Source: Idiomarina loihiensis (lineage in GTDB: Bacteria; Pseudomonadota; Gammaproteobacteria; Enterobacterales; Alteromonadaceae). From it: a stretch of DNA of 64,000 bases. The stretch lies in contig NZ_CP074112.1 of assembly GCF_024584785.1 (NCBI RefSeq), positions 1,116,001 to 1,180,000 on the forward strand, in the 5' to 3' direction. Numbering within the stretch: the first letter of the stretch is position 1; each line of letters begins with the position of its first letter. Positions 39,297 to 48,879 of this stretch are shown one piece after another. A program made the translations under genes and the position numbers. The notes under the pieces were generated by a model. The model ran no database searches, was not told the DNA's origin, and saw nothing but the letters and a program-made list of their open reading frames with translations.

Positions 39297-40815
39297 GGTT
39301 ATGCTCCTGCTCTGTCACTTGTTTTTGCTCAGGAATATGAATCGATGTGAGCTGGTACTGTTGCTTCCCGACTTGCGTTATTTCCGCATGCAAGGATAAC
39401 CCCGTGCTAAGCTGAGAAAGTTCAACATCCGAAGCAACATCGAAGTCCATCGTCATTGCAGGCCAGTCCCATTCAGAAATCTCACCGTGCTCCAGCGTAA
39501 CCATCGAGTGCTGAGGCATAACATTTTTAACGGTTGCTTCAACCCAGACAGCTTGAGCTGCTGCGTCACTTGACATACTGCCATGGCTCTCGTTATCAGC
39601 ATCAGTGTCATGTTGCATGCGCTTAAAGTCAGAGGATTTACTGGACTCAGAATCAATCAAAAACTGAGCTGAAGTAACGATCTCATCACCTGCCATAAGA
39701 CCCGATAAAATTTCAACTCGCGAGCTCCCTAACCGCCCAACGTCAACATTAACTGATTTAAATTTCCCATCACCCAGTGCCAGTACAACTCGGTTCGAAC
39801 CACCCATTCGGATAAGCGCTTCTTTAGGGATGATTAAGTTTTTGTCGCCTAAACCAGCCTTAATGTTAAGTTTCGCAAACATGCCCGGTTTTAAAAAACC
39901 ATCTGGGTTGTCGAAGTGAATTCGAACTTGTCCCGTCCGAGTTTTAGGGTTAAGTGACGGATAGACATAATCAACCTTTCCTTGCCACTCTTTACCTGGA
40001 GCATACTCAAGGTTCATTTGAACGTCATTGCCTACCTCAACCTGGTTCAATTGCCGCTCAAAGACTTCTGCAATAACCCAAATGTTATCCAGTTGAGCAA
40101 TGGTCATTAAATTCATACTCGGCGTTACAAACGCACCTTCACGCACAGTCAGTCTATCCAATACCCCGGACTGCTTTGCTTTTACCGTGATTGTTTTCTG
40201 AATTTTACGAGTTTCTTTTAACTTCTTAATCTCAGATTCAGAGACTTGCAGAGCTCTTAAGCGTTCTTCAGCGGCATCAATTAGCACCTGATTACCTCTT
40301 TGCGAGGCCAATACAAGCTCCTCTTGCGCATTAACCATTTCAGGAGAGTAAATACTGTATAAAGGCTCGCCGGCTTTAACCGAGTTACCAACCGCTTTTA
40401 CGAAAAGCTTCTCAATCCAGCCTTCAACACGGGGACTTACTGTTAATACTCGGTCCTCATCAAACTGAACATAGCCAACTGTTTCGATATCTAGGTTGAG
40501 TCTCGAGGACGTGACGGTTGCAGTTGTAACCCCAAGGTTATTAATAACGTCGGGATCAATTCTCACCGTACCAGGTGAACTCTCTTCTGCATCATCGCCA
40601 TAGTAAGGAATAAGGTCCATCCCCATTGGAGACTTTCCTGGTTTGTCTCGACGATAATTGGGATCCATCGGAGCCACCCAATATAACGGCTCTTTTTCTG
40701 CATTGCCCGATGAACGGTCAGACACTTCAGTCGATTGCATTACATAGCCAATAGCGCCAGCGCCAACTGCAAAGCCTACAGCTAAACTTATAAGAGATTT
40801 GGTGACTGTTTTCAT
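39289..40815 (-). CDS. cusB: CusB periplasmic adaptor with fused CusF domain
   Basis: Membrane fusion protein of 508 residues. The start ATG 40813-40815 gives a signal/anchor (MKTVTKSLISLAVGFAVGAG). Next is a metal-binding module (LYWVAPMDPNYRRDKPG, SPMGMDLIPYY), the barrel-sandwich and alpha-hairpin (VNAQEELVLASQRGNQ), and beta domains. The last about 75 residues (ATVKNVMPQHSMVTLEHGEI, WPAMTMDFDVA) are a CusF-like copper chaperone domain with the W/M/H ligands. So chaperone and adaptor are one chain. The cusC stop lies 1 base upstream. Confidence 0.94.
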   Translation of the reverse strand: MKTVTKSLISLAVGFAVGAGAIGYVMQSTEVSDRSSGNAEKEPLYWVAPMDPNYRRDKPGKSPMGMDLIPYYGDDAEESSPGTVRIDPDVINNLGVTTATVTSSRLNLDIETVGYVQFDEDRVLTVSPRVEGWIEKLFVKAVGNSVKAGEPLYSIYSPEMVNAQEELVLASQRGNQVLIDAAEERLRALQVSESEIKKLKETRKIQKTITVKAKQSGVLDRLTVREGAFVTPSMNLMTIAQLDNIWVIAEVFERQLNQVEVGNDVQMNLEYAPGKEWQGKVDYVYPSLNPKTRTGQVRIHFDNPDGFLKPGMFAKLNIKAGLGDKNLIIPKEALIRMGGSNRVVLALGDGKFKSVNVDVGRLGSSRVEILSGLMAGDEIVTSAQFLIDSESSKSSDFKRMQHDTDADNESHGSMSSDAAAQAVWVEATVKNVMPQHSMVTLEHGEISEWDWPAMTMDFDVASDVELSQLSTGLSLHAEITQVGKQQYQLTSIHIPEQKQVTEQEHNHD

Positions 40816-40816
40816 T

Positions 40817-42106
40817 TTACACTCCTGAAAGTAATAAGTAGTTTGCTTCGGCAATCAATTTTTGGCGGTTGATGGCGATTGCTAATGCATCAATTTTTGC
40901 GTCGATTTCCGCAATCTGTGACCGTACCGCCTCGGCAAAGTCGCCATCATCATTGTTGTAGGCAGTCAATGCGGCTTCAGACTGGGCGGACATTTGTGGA
41001 AGTAGCTCTTCGTGATATAGGGCAGCACGTTCATTCAAACGGTTCAGTTGTAAAAACGTACTGCGTAAATTGGCTATTAACTGCCTGGCAACCAATAACT
41101 TCTCAGTTTTTTTTGCTTCCGTTTTAAACTTTGCTGAGCGTACCTGCTTATCCTGTTTGTTATCAGTAAATAAAGGGACATCGAACGTAACCCCGACTGA
41201 CAGCAAGTCGGCACGGTCATTGCCGCTTGGATCGTCGTTTCTATGGCCATATTTCAGATTGGCTGACCATTGCGGTTTATAACCTTGCTGAGCGAGCTCG
41301 ACAGACGTCTCCGACGCCAAAATGTCTTGATCGGTCGCTTGCAAAACCGGGTGTTCTTTTATCAATTCGTACAAGGCTTGATTCGGTATTGTCGAAGGTG
41401 ATAGCAATGTCTTCTTCAGCGTAAGACTCGGAAGGTCATCCGGTAACCTTGATTTCGCTATAACACCTATCCATTCCGACAATTCGCTTTGAAGTTGCTC
41501 CTCTTTTTGTCGCAGTGACGTCAACCTATCATCCAGGCGTGTAAGCTCAAGTTGGGCTCTAATAACATCTTGCTGCCGTGCTTTTCCCTCGGTACTGGTA
41601 TAACTCGCCTTAGCGGTTGACACTAACTGTTCAAAAAGCGCTCTATCCGATTCAATCAAGCGAATACTTTGCTGAGAGAAAAAAACATCTAACCACAACT
41701 TGGTGACCGTTGTTTGGACCTTTGCAATACGATCCGCTCTCAAAAACGGTTGTTTTTGAGCTAATTGGTTTTTCTGCTTACGAGACAACGATAAAGTGTC
41801 TCCTCTGGGAAATGCTTGTGAAACACCGACGACTAACTGGGTCATTCCTTCCTGTCTTGAACTAAAACTGTCAACCGGGAAACTGGCAGCCGTGAGCGAT
41901 ATTTGAGGGTCAGGCAAACTGGAAGAGGCTATCGCTTCACTCGCGAATGCCTCTTGGGTTTGCTTACTTGCCGTTAACCAAGGATCTTCTTGTACAGCGA
42001 TACTCACTGCTTCTTGTAAATTCAAAAGTGGCTCTTGCGCACTAACAACATTTGGCACTACTGCAGTCAGAACACCTAAATAAGCCATTCTTCTTAAAAG
42101 TTTCAT
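40817..42106 (-). CDS. cusC: CusC-type outer-membrane efflux protein (TolC family)
   Basis: Outer-membrane channel of 429 residues with a signal peptide (cut near VVSAQEP) and two TolC repeats: LTLKKTLLSPSTIPNQ lies between them, and long heptad-like helices (TVTKLWLDVFFSQQSIRLIESD, LIANLRSTFLQLNRLNERA) are visible. First gene of cusCBA on the minus strand. No lipobox is seen, unlike E. coli CusC. Confidence 0.92.
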   Translation of the reverse strand: MKLLRRMAYLGVLTAVVPNVVSAQEPLLNLQEAVSIAVQEDPWLTASKQTQEAFASEAIASSSLPDPQISLTAASFPVDSFSSRQEGMTQLVVGVSQAFPRGDTLSLSRKQKNQLAQKQPFLRADRIAKVQTTVTKLWLDVFFSQQSIRLIESDRALFEQLVSTAKASYTSTEGKARQQDVIRAQLELTRLDDRLTSLRQKEEQLQSELSEWIGVIAKSRLPDDLPSLTLKKTLLSPSTIPNQALYELIKEHPVLQATDQDILASETSVELAQQGYKPQWSANLKYGHRNDDPSGNDRADLLSVGVTFDVPLFTDNKQDKQVRSAKFKTEAKKTEKLLVARQLIANLRSTFLQLNRLNERAALYHEELLPQMSAQSEAALTAYNNDDGDFAEAVRSQIAEIDAKIDALAIAINRQKLIAEANYLLLSGV

Positions 42107-42276
42107 ATTGTTACTCTCAAAAACTGTGAATTTTTAGATTCAACACAGACCAAGCTATGAATCAGAGCGTAACGAGGACGACGATCGGCGTCGTAACAAC
42201 AATGAGCGAACCAAAGCTTATAGCTGTGCTTTTACCTGGACGATAAACGCGCCAGGAGCGAGAAATTTAGTACTTT

Positions 42277-42606
42277 TTAAGAGTAGATTGGGGGCCGAAA
42301 TAGCGCAAGAGAGTGCTTTTCTTTAATATTCGTATCTAAGAATGAGGAAGCGTTAAAAAGCAGCTTTTCAACAGGAGGAACGGTGGATTGCTCAGAATAA
42401 ACGACAGTAATTGACGGGCTGTAACAATGACGCATCATTGAATCAGAGCAACAGTTATCGGTAAGAGAATGTGACACTTCGCAATCTGCAAGATCGCAAA
42501 CTTGCTCAGTAGGATCGTGCATACATGCCTTTTCCGTACTGATAGTTTGTGAAAATGACATTGTTGTTACTGCTAATAGCAGTAGGGCAATGATTAAACG
42601 ATACAT
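42277..42606 (-). CDS. Small exported Cys/His protein, paralogue of 52534
   Basis: 109 residues from ATG 42604-42606, with signal peptide (MYRLIIALLLLAVTTMSFSQ). The mature part has KACMHDPTEQVCDLADCEVSH, NCCSDSMMRHC and a C-terminal FRPPIYS. Alignment by eye with the protein at 52534-52884 shows the same order: S-F-S-Q after the signal, C-C-x-D-x-x-x-R-H-C, D-T-x-I-x-x-K-H and L-F-R-P-P-I. Likely periplasmic copper-binding; it precedes cusCBA on the same strand. Confidence 0.65.
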   Translation of the reverse strand: MYRLIIALLLLAVTTMSFSQTISTEKACMHDPTEQVCDLADCEVSHSLTDNCCSDSMMRHCYSPSITVVYSEQSTVPPVEKLLFNASSFLDTNIKEKHSLALFRPPIYS

Positions 42607-42766
42607 GCGAAGGTTCACTATAAAAACATGCTTGCATTGTATCTCTTTTGGCTGATAAAGATCAATCAATTAAAGGAAGTACCCATAACGAGGTAGTCAA
42701 CCCAGGTGGTGATACGACTTCTACATCACCACGCAGATTTATTGCTAACTCAGGCGCTTTCAAGCT

Positions 42767-44413
42767 CTAAATACCAAAGTCATCGAACCTTACTTGTTCT
42801 CGCGGAACGCCAAAGTCAGCAAGAGACTTTAACGTTGCTTTCAGCATTGGTGGAGGACCACACACGTAAACGTCCAATGTGTTTTTGTTTTCATCTGCCA
42901 ACCATTTCATTGCGATTTCGTGCACAAAGCCAGTGTGCCCGGCCCACTCATCTGATTTAGCAACCTCTGAAAGTACCGGTATATAATATAACCGCTCATC
43001 TCTTTCGAACTCATCCCTATAACAGAGCTCTTTTTCATATCGTGCGCCGTAAAAAAAGATACAGCGACGAGGAGAGCCTGCTGCTAATTCACTTTGTATT
43101 AACGCTCTCAACGGTGCAACACCCGCGCCGCCCCCGATGAAGACTTGTGTATGAGAGTTTTGCTTTGCCAGTTGGAAGTCTCCAAATGGCCCAACGGCAT
43201 CGACACGAGCGCCAGCTTCTAAATTACATAAGTAATTTGATCCCACCCCCGGCGGTACCCCTTCGCTTGGCGATGGCAGCTGCCTTATGTTAAACACAAA
43301 TCGAGTCGGGTGAGGCCGCGTAGCAACCGAGTAGTGCCGTGACAATATTTCGTTTATATGTGGAATACGGAACTGCATAAATTGCCCGGCTTCATAACTA
43401 ACGGGGTCTGAACTTACAAAAGTAAGCTCCATAATGGATGGAGTGAGTTGCCGCTTTGAATCAAGTGTTAAAGCAATATCATCGACTCCGACATTATGCA
43501 GCTTAACGTCATAATTGGATGACGTTCTGTGTTGACAAGATAGGCGCGTTCCTGCTTCTAATTCGTTGGCACTCAATAACGCTTTATCAGCTGCTTTCGG
43601 GCTGGGTATATTGCTGCCTTGCAGTGTCACTTTACATAACCCACAGGTACCGCCTCCGCCACAATTACTCGCAATTGGTTGCCCTTTCTGCTGAAAATAT
43701 TCTAGCCACGTTTTCTTACGTTTTGGATTAAAGTCACCGTCAGTAATATTTCGGCCTAAGAGAATTAAACCGGATAATGAAAACCAAAGAGCGAATAATC
43801 CAGCACTCCATATCAATAGATGATTAAAACTTCGACCGCCCGTGTAATCCATAAAGTGCAGACGAAACGCCCAGTCAGCGATTGTCCATGGCGTATTACG
43901 ATGTTCCACAACCCGGGATGACGCTTCATCGATATATATTCGGGTATTAAGATCATCCTCGATATCAATGCGGAATCCTGAGGCATTCCAGCCATTCACT
44001 TCATCGCTTCCCTTGACTCTTTCAACCCTTTCAACCTGGCCCGGTCCATTGTAGCTATTCAGCGCTAGCTGAGTCGCCAAAGCTTGGTCCGTAGACCACC
44101 GTTCACCGGTATCTGCGTTGAAGTAAAGCAAACGTCCATCTGGCAGAGACACCTGATACTGACCTACCCCGGCAACACTGACCAGTTCAATGGAGTGAGC
44201 TAAGGGGAATCGTTGATGCATTTCAGTAACATCGATTTGAGGCGCTATTTTTTTAAGTGGGGGTTCAGAGTTTTTTGAGACCATATATTGGTGGCCTGAC
44301 ATTTCGTGATGTCCGGTTAAGCTAAAAAATAACCCACTCACTAGCCACAAAGCGACTTGAATCACTAAAACCAAACTCACCCAACGATGAAGCCATTGCA
44401 TAAACCTTATCAT
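42767..44413 (-). CDS. PepSY membrane protein fused to 2Fe-2S ferredoxin and FAD/NAD(P) reductase
   Basis: 548 residues in one chain. An N-terminal helix (WVSLVLVIQVALWLVSGLFF), PepSY-type periplasmic part with HWHxx-like RLHFMDYTGG, and a second helix pair (LIWSAGLFALWFSLSGLILLG) are followed by a plant-type ferredoxin domain with Cys in NCGGGGTCGLC and LSCQH, an FAD domain (SRHYSVATRP) and an NAD domain (FIGGGAGVAPLRALI, VYVCGPPPMLK). It overlaps the next PepSY gene by 4 bases. It could carry electrons from NAD(P)H across the inner membrane to reduce metal or a periplasmic partner; that is inference. Confidence 0.85.
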   Translation of the reverse strand: MIRFMQWLHRWVSLVLVIQVALWLVSGLFFSLTGHHEMSGHQYMVSKNSEPPLKKIAPQIDVTEMHQRFPLAHSIELVSVAGVGQYQVSLPDGRLLYFNADTGERWSTDQALATQLALNSYNGPGQVERVERVKGSDEVNGWNASGFRIDIEDDLNTRIYIDEASSRVVEHRNTPWTIADWAFRLHFMDYTGGRSFNHLLIWSAGLFALWFSLSGLILLGRNITDGDFNPKRKKTWLEYFQQKGQPIASNCGGGGTCGLCKVTLQGSNIPSPKAADKALLSANELEAGTRLSCQHRTSSNYDVKLHNVGVDDIALTLDSKRQLTPSIMELTFVSSDPVSYEAGQFMQFRIPHINEILSRHYSVATRPHPTRFVFNIRQLPSPSEGVPPGVGSNYLCNLEAGARVDAVGPFGDFQLAKQNSHTQVFIGGGAGVAPLRALIQSELAAGSPRRCIFFYGARYEKELCYRDEFERDERLYYIPVLSEVAKSDEWAGHTGFVHEIAMKWLADENKNTLDVYVCGPPPMLKATLKSLADFGVPREQVRFDDFGI

Positions 44414-45141
44414 TGAGCACCCCCAGTCGATTTTCTTTTAAACGTAATCGTATAAAAAAGCAGGACAGTGCCCGTTATCATTAAAATAAACGTACCGATA
44501 ATAAAGCCCTTTAACCACCAGGTCTCGATATCCACACGCTCGTCGTAGTCCATTATGTGTAACATCCAGGCGATATCAAACCCCCGCCAAAACGTATGTC
44601 GCTTTACCAAAAGCTCCCCGGTCGTTTCAGATAAATACAGACTGGTATTACCGAAATCGTCATAATTTACCTGCCAAATCGGTAACAAAGCACCACTCAC
44701 TTCTGTTGGTGGGTTATCAGTCATGTAAACGACCGATTCAATAGCGTCGGGATCCTTCGTGTAATATTGATTCGCTAACTCTTTAATGTGTTGTTCGGTT
44801 ATATCAATACGCTGCAGCGACTCCGCATTAACTAAAAACGCTCCCTCGTTCCTCTCTATTTTATACACCGGCTGTAACTTCTGATTCAGCCATACGCTTT
44901 TTAACGACGTTTTTCGTGTTTCTGGATAGCGGCTCAACAGGTCATTTAAGCTTGATATTTCAACACCTTTCGGTATTGGCTGGCTTATATCCTGAACTAA
45001 GTGATCACCATGAATATAATCCAAATCGAAGAATACCATGTAAGCGCCACTGATTGTCCAAACAACCATTTGCAGGCCAAAAATCAAAGATAGCCAACGA
45101 TGCCAAACTCGCCAGCTACTGGAGCGTTTCTTTTGAGTCAT
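44410..45141 (-). CDS. PepSY-domain membrane protein
   Basis: 243 residues: N-terminal helix (WLSLIFGLQMVVWTISGAYMVFF), a periplasmic PepSY-like domain (about 40-185) with KRHTFWRGFDIAWMLHIMDYDE, and a C-terminal helix (GFIIGTFILMITGTVLLFY). Its end overlaps the start of the PepSY-reductase by 4 bases (ATGA), so the two are probably one complex. A broken TonB receptor end lies just upstream, which in related clusters is the outer-membrane partner. Confidence 0.8.
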   Translation of the reverse strand: MTQKKRSSSWRVWHRWLSLIFGLQMVVWTISGAYMVFFDLDYIHGDHLVQDISQPIPKGVEISSLNDLLSRYPETRKTSLKSVWLNQKLQPVYKIERNEGAFLVNAESLQRIDITEQHIKELANQYYTKDPDAIESVVYMTDNPPTEVSGALLPIWQVNYDDFGNTSLYLSETTGELLVKRHTFWRGFDIAWMLHIMDYDERVDIETWWLKGFIIGTFILMITGTVLLFYTITFKRKSTGGAQ

Positions 45142-45207
45142 ACCCTACCTCAAATTTAATAAAACAAAGCTGGCGCTCCCAGGGAAAAGCGACAGCCAGT
45201 CTAGTCT

Positions 45208-45303
45208 TTAAAAGCTGTAACGTACCTTCAGATATAACTGACGGCCTAACAAGTCATATGTCATAGTGTCAGTATTGGCGTCCGTCCAACTTTTAAAATA
45301 AGC
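45208..45303 (-). pseudogene. TonB-dependent receptor, last strand remnant
   Basis: The frame reads YFKSWTDANTDTMTYDLLGR then QLYLKVRYSF and stop, the typical last two beta strands of an outer-membrane receptor. Upstream the frame closes with TGA at once. About 31 residues survive, upstream of the PepSY pair on the same strand. Confidence 0.7.
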
Positions 45304-45473
45304 TCTTCAAGATGACTAGAAAAGTTATAAAAAAAGTTGTCCACTTTTTTCAAAATAAAAATAATTTTTCATTTTTAATGAATTTTTACCCTTTTTTGAT
45401 TATTGATGCTTTTAATCTTTTGCCGACTATAATGCGTACACGAATACATAACTTTTACGTAAGGAACTTGGCT

Positions 45474-46220
45474 ATGAGTCAATCAACTAAAAAAGCCACG
45501 CTTTACAGAATGTCGACACCTGACCACCAATGCCCTTTCGGTTTAAAAACCCGGCACTTACTTAAAGCCAACGGTTACGATGTGGACGACAACCTACTGG
45601 AAAGCCGCGAGGAAACCAACATATTCAAGGAAAAACACAACGTCGATACCACTCCACAAGTGTTTATTGGTGATGAACGCATCGGTGGGTACGAAGAGGT
45701 TCGAGCCTTTCTAGGAAAACCTCTTCCTGACCCTGACGCAACCAGTTACCGACCCGTTATTGCATTATTTATTATGACAACGCTCCTCTCTGTAGCCACG
45801 TCGTGGCTGTCTTTTGGTCGCGCATTTACCGTACAAACCATCGAGTGGTTCATCAGTTTCTCTATGGTGGTTCTGGCCTTGCTCAAACTCCAGGACGTAG
45901 AGAAATTCTCTACCATGTTTCTCAATTACGATCTTCTCGCCAAAAAATGGGTGCCTTATGGCCGTATTTACCCCTACGCCGAAGGCTTGGCGGGTCTGTT
46001 AATGGCAGCGGAATTTGCTCATGTCATTTCCATCCCTATTGCGTTATTCATAGGCATCGTGGGTTCTGTCTCCGTGTTTAAAGCCGTTTATGTCGACAAA
46101 CGCGAGCTAAAATGCGCCTGTGTCGGTGGCTCCAGTAATGTGCCGTTAGGCTTCATTTCACTCACTGAAAACCTCATGATGGTCGCTATGGCTGTCTGGA
46201 TGTTTTTTACAATGAACTAG
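45474..46220 (+). CDS. Glutaredoxin-MauE fusion membrane protein
   Basis: 248 residues from ATG 45474 (AAGGAA upstream; an open stretch of 54 codons precedes it but is AT-rich leader). Residues 1-85 are a glutaredoxin-like domain with CPFGLKTRHLL (single active Cys) and TTPQVFIGDERIGGYEE. Residues 95-248 contain four membrane helices of the MauE/DoxX type and a Cys pair KCACVGG. The fusion suggests thiol-redox transfer across the inner membrane. It is the only plus-strand gene in the copper block. A TATAAT at 45428-45433 may be its -10 box. Confidence 0.8.
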   Translation: MSQSTKKATLYRMSTPDHQCPFGLKTRHLLKANGYDVDDNLLESREETNIFKEKHNVDTTPQVFIGDERIGGYEEVRAFLGKPLPDPDATSYRPVIALFIMTTLLSVATSWLSFGRAFTVQTIEWFISFSMVVLALLKLQDVEKFSTMFLNYDLLAKKWVPYGRIYPYAEGLAGLLMAAEFAHVISIPIALFIGIVGSVSVFKAVYVDKRELKCACVGGSSNVPLGFISLTENLMMVAMAVWMFFTMN

Positions 46221-46245
46221 AAAAAGAGCGCTATGCGCTCTTTTT
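46221..46245. terminator. Bidirectional terminator
   Basis: AAAAAGAGCGC-TAT-GCGCTCTTTTT, a perfect 11-base stem with a 3-base loop between convergent genes (glutaredoxin-MauE and APC permease). It serves both strands. Confidence 0.92.
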
Positions 46246-46246
46246 C

Positions 46247-47557
46247 TTAACGCTTTTTACGTAAAAACAAAATCTCACCAGCGGCAATCAATGCCATACC
46301 GATAAGAGACGCCCAAATAACCAGCGGATCGCTTGTCCATTTCACCCATATAAAAGCGGCTAAAACGATGACATCTAGCGTGATTGCGCTGACAAGTATG
46401 TAAATATTGGCATTCACCTTTTGCCTTAGATGCCGTAATACGCCCCAGTGGATCGCAATGTCCATCACGATATAAAAAATAGCGCCCAGTGACGCAATTC
46501 GACTCAAATCGAAGAATGCCGCTAAGATCATAGCCATAACAATGGTGTAAACCAGCGTATGCTTCTGAATGGAACCTGGCATGCCAAAATGACTGTGTGG
46601 AACAAGCTTCATATTGGTCAACATGGCTAACATTCTTGAAACGGCAAACGCGCTGGCAATCACTCCTGATACCGTTGCTACAATTGCAAAAGCGACCGTC
46701 ACCCATAGTCCGGTCTCGCCATAGACGGGTCTGGCTGCTTCAGCAAGCGCGTAGTCTTTCGCTTTCACAATTTCATCTATGGACAGGCTCGAGCCAACCG
46801 CCAGAGTGACCAGAACGTATATTAACGCGCAGATAATAAGCGAAATAATAATGGCACGCCCGACATTTCTCTTAGGCTCAACAATTTCACCGCCACTATT
46901 GGTTATTGTTGTAAACCCTTTGTACGCAAGTATGCTTAAAGCAATCCCCGCTAAAATACCGCCACCCGTAGCTTCTTCTGGAATAGCCGATATCGATTCA
47001 AACTGAATGCCTGAGGCCCACAAACCACCAGCCGCTAAAATGACCAACCCTAAAGTCTTAACAAAGGCCATAAAAAACGAGAACGTTTGAATAAACTGAT
47101 TACTCAAAATATTGATAAAAAACGCAAAGACCAGCAAACCCACCGCCAACAAAGGGATAAGCCACTGCGCTTCAAAAGAAATTAACTGGCTGGTATAAGA
47201 CGCAAATGTCCGAGCGACTAAACTTTCATTAATGACCATAGAAAAGTACATCAAGAGTGCGAATATCGCCGTCACACTTCCTTTTCCATAAGCTTTACTG
47301 AGGAACATCGCAATACCGCCCGCTGACGGATAGGCTTTCGCCAACTTAACGTAAGAGTACGCGCTAAAGCCGGCAATGATACCGCCGCACACAAACGCCA
47401 GGACAAACCACTCTCTTGCCAGCTGAGCAACTTGTCCGGTCAGTGCAAAAATACCAGCGCCAATCATCACACCAGTCCCCAGCGACACCGCCCCCCAAAG
47501 GCTCAGGCTGCTTTTCTGATAATCCTGATGTCCGTGTTCATGATCGTGTTCTGCCAT
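46247..47557 (-). CDS. APC-family amino-acid/polyamine permease
   Basis: Inner-membrane permease of 436 residues with twelve helices. The family motif is at the start (SLGTGVMIGAGIFALTGQVAQLA) and another at ILAYKGFTTITNSGGEIVEPKRNVGRAI. A His-rich N-terminus (AEHDHEHGHQDYQKS) is unusual. It is the last gene of the minus-strand copper operon, 21 bases after the SnoaL-like gene. Substrate unknown; permeases of this type are seen in copper operons of marine bacteria. Confidence 0.85.
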   Translation of the reverse strand: MAEHDHEHGHQDYQKSSLSLWGAVSLGTGVMIGAGIFALTGQVAQLAREWFVLAFVCGGIIAGFSAYSYVKLAKAYPSAGGIAMFLSKAYGKGSVTAIFALLMYFSMVINESLVARTFASYTSQLISFEAQWLIPLLAVGLLVFAFFINILSNQFIQTFSFFMAFVKTLGLVILAAGGLWASGIQFESISAIPEEATGGGILAGIALSILAYKGFTTITNSGGEIVEPKRNVGRAIIISLIICALIYVLVTLAVGSSLSIDEIVKAKDYALAEAARPVYGETGLWVTVAFAIVATVSGVIASAFAVSRMLAMLTNMKLVPHSHFGMPGSIQKHTLVYTIVMAMILAAFFDLSRIASLGAIFYIVMDIAIHWGVLRHLRQKVNANIYILVSAITLDVIVLAAFIWVKWTSDPLVIWASLIGMALIAAGEILFLRKKR

Positions 47558-47578
47558 AATCAGCTCCTGTGATTGAAC

Positions 47579-48013
47579 TCAGTTGGACCAATGGATCCGG
47601 ATAATTTTCCAGCCAGACTCAGTCGTATTTGATACGGTTACGGTTTCATTCATCGTTAAATCAACCTCACGCCCGTTATACTCCCCGGAAACGCTATACC
47701 GAGAAGTGATCACAGCAAGGCCATCGGCTTCTTGTACTGTCCTTTCAAGCAACTGTGAAGGAACCGCCTGGCTAAACTTAATATCTGACTTAAGATGATG
47801 AGCACTGTATTCAGCCAGGGACCGTTCAACGCCACCACCTTCAAAGATAAGCACATCATCGGAAAGCACGTCTTTAACGACCTCCGTGTCACCTTCAGTT
47901 AAAGCAGTTCGAAATGCATCAAGCACAGCGGTCGGCTCAGATAGTTTTTCGGCGCTACTGGGCGCTGAAATAAACATTACCGAAACCATAAAAACACTCA
48001 CAAGTAATTTCAT
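47579..48013 (-). CDS. Exported SnoaL/DUF4440-like protein
   Basis: 144 residues with a signal peptide (MKLLVSVFMVSVMFISAPSSA) and an NTF2-like fold pattern: TAVLDAFRTALTEGDTEVVKDVLSDDVLIFEGGGVERSLAEY and a C-terminal SGWKIIRIHWSN. No catalytic residues are assigned. It lies between copD and the permease in the copper operon. Function in copper tolerance unknown. Confidence 0.75.
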   Translation of the reverse strand: MKLLVSVFMVSVMFISAPSSAEKLSEPTAVLDAFRTALTEGDTEVVKDVLSDDVLIFEGGGVERSLAEYSAHHLKSDIKFSQAVPSQLLERTVQEADGLAVITSRYSVSGEYNGREVDLTMNETVTVSNTTESGWKIIRIHWSN

Positions 48014-48030
48014 TCTTCTTATTCCTTACA

Positions 48031-48879
48031 TTAACCGGGGGAAAACGCGCTGCTTAGCGCTGAGGCCAGGGTAAAAATAGTGACAGCCAATACCATTTCC
48101 GCCGTTATGGAGTTTTTGAGTCGCTTGGCGGCCGCGTTATCATTTAATTGCGGTACGAACTTTAATTTATGCAATGCGGCAACAAGGAGAATCAGCGCCA
48201 CAAACACAAGTTTCGCTAGTAGTACCGTGTCATACGACGTAAGCGGCAGCTCTGGCATCCATCGCCCTGTTGCACTACGATACATAACCAAGCCCGCAAT
48301 AAGGAGTATTGGAACCGCTGCAGACATATGCACACCAAAACGCTCCATAATGGCTTTCGCTTTAGCAAGCGGTACCGACGTTGCCAGCTTTCGCAATGAG
48401 TTAAGACTGCCGAACCAAATCCAAGCGACTAACAAGTGTGTTAAAAGCGCTAGCTTTCCCCACCAGACGGCGTCACTGCCGTGACCAATACTTAAAAAGC
48501 TCCATCCCATGAGTCCAATGGCGACAACATATAGCACCCACTTTATACGTTTTAGCTTAACAACGGAGTAAACAATCCAAGCAATAGCAATCGCTATCTG
48601 AAGTTGGATGAACAACCCAACAGGGCCGGTCCATATAAACTGCATGTAAGTCTTGTCAATCATGCCGGCAAAGCCTTCAGCAGCAAAACTACCGACTTTC
48701 AGAAAAAAATACAGAAGGCTTGCCAGTAATAGAAGCAACGCAACAAGGCTATTCTTTCGTTCAGACTGCTTTTTTAAACCGGACAAATAAACGATATAAG
48801 GCGAGGCGGTCATCACCGCGTTAAGCCAGAATATAAAGGCCAACGTTAAAACGCTGGCCACACTCCAAAGGGTCATCAT
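48031..48879 (-). CDS. copD: Copper resistance protein CopD
   Basis: Inner-membrane protein of 282 residues with eight hydrophobic segments, the CopD/PcoD family. Visible: SIGHGSDAVWWGKLALLTHLLVAWIWFGSLNSL with the conserved His residues, and a second His in TYDTVLLAKLVFVALILLVAALHKLKFVP. It works with CopC in copper import or handling in the membrane. The start overlaps the copC end by 4 bases. Confidence 0.92.
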   Translation of the reverse strand: MMTLWSVASVLTLAFIFWLNAVMTASPYIVYLSGLKKQSERKNSLVALLLLLASLLYFFLKVGSFAAEGFAGMIDKTYMQFIWTGPVGLFIQLQIAIAIAWIVYSVVKLKRIKWVLYVVAIGLMGWSFLSIGHGSDAVWWGKLALLTHLLVAWIWFGSLNSLRKLATSVPLAKAKAIMERFGVHMSAAVPILLIAGLVMYRSATGRWMPELPLTSYDTVLLAKLVFVALILLVAALHKLKFVPQLNDNAAAKRLKNSITAEMVLAVTIFTLASALSSAFSPG

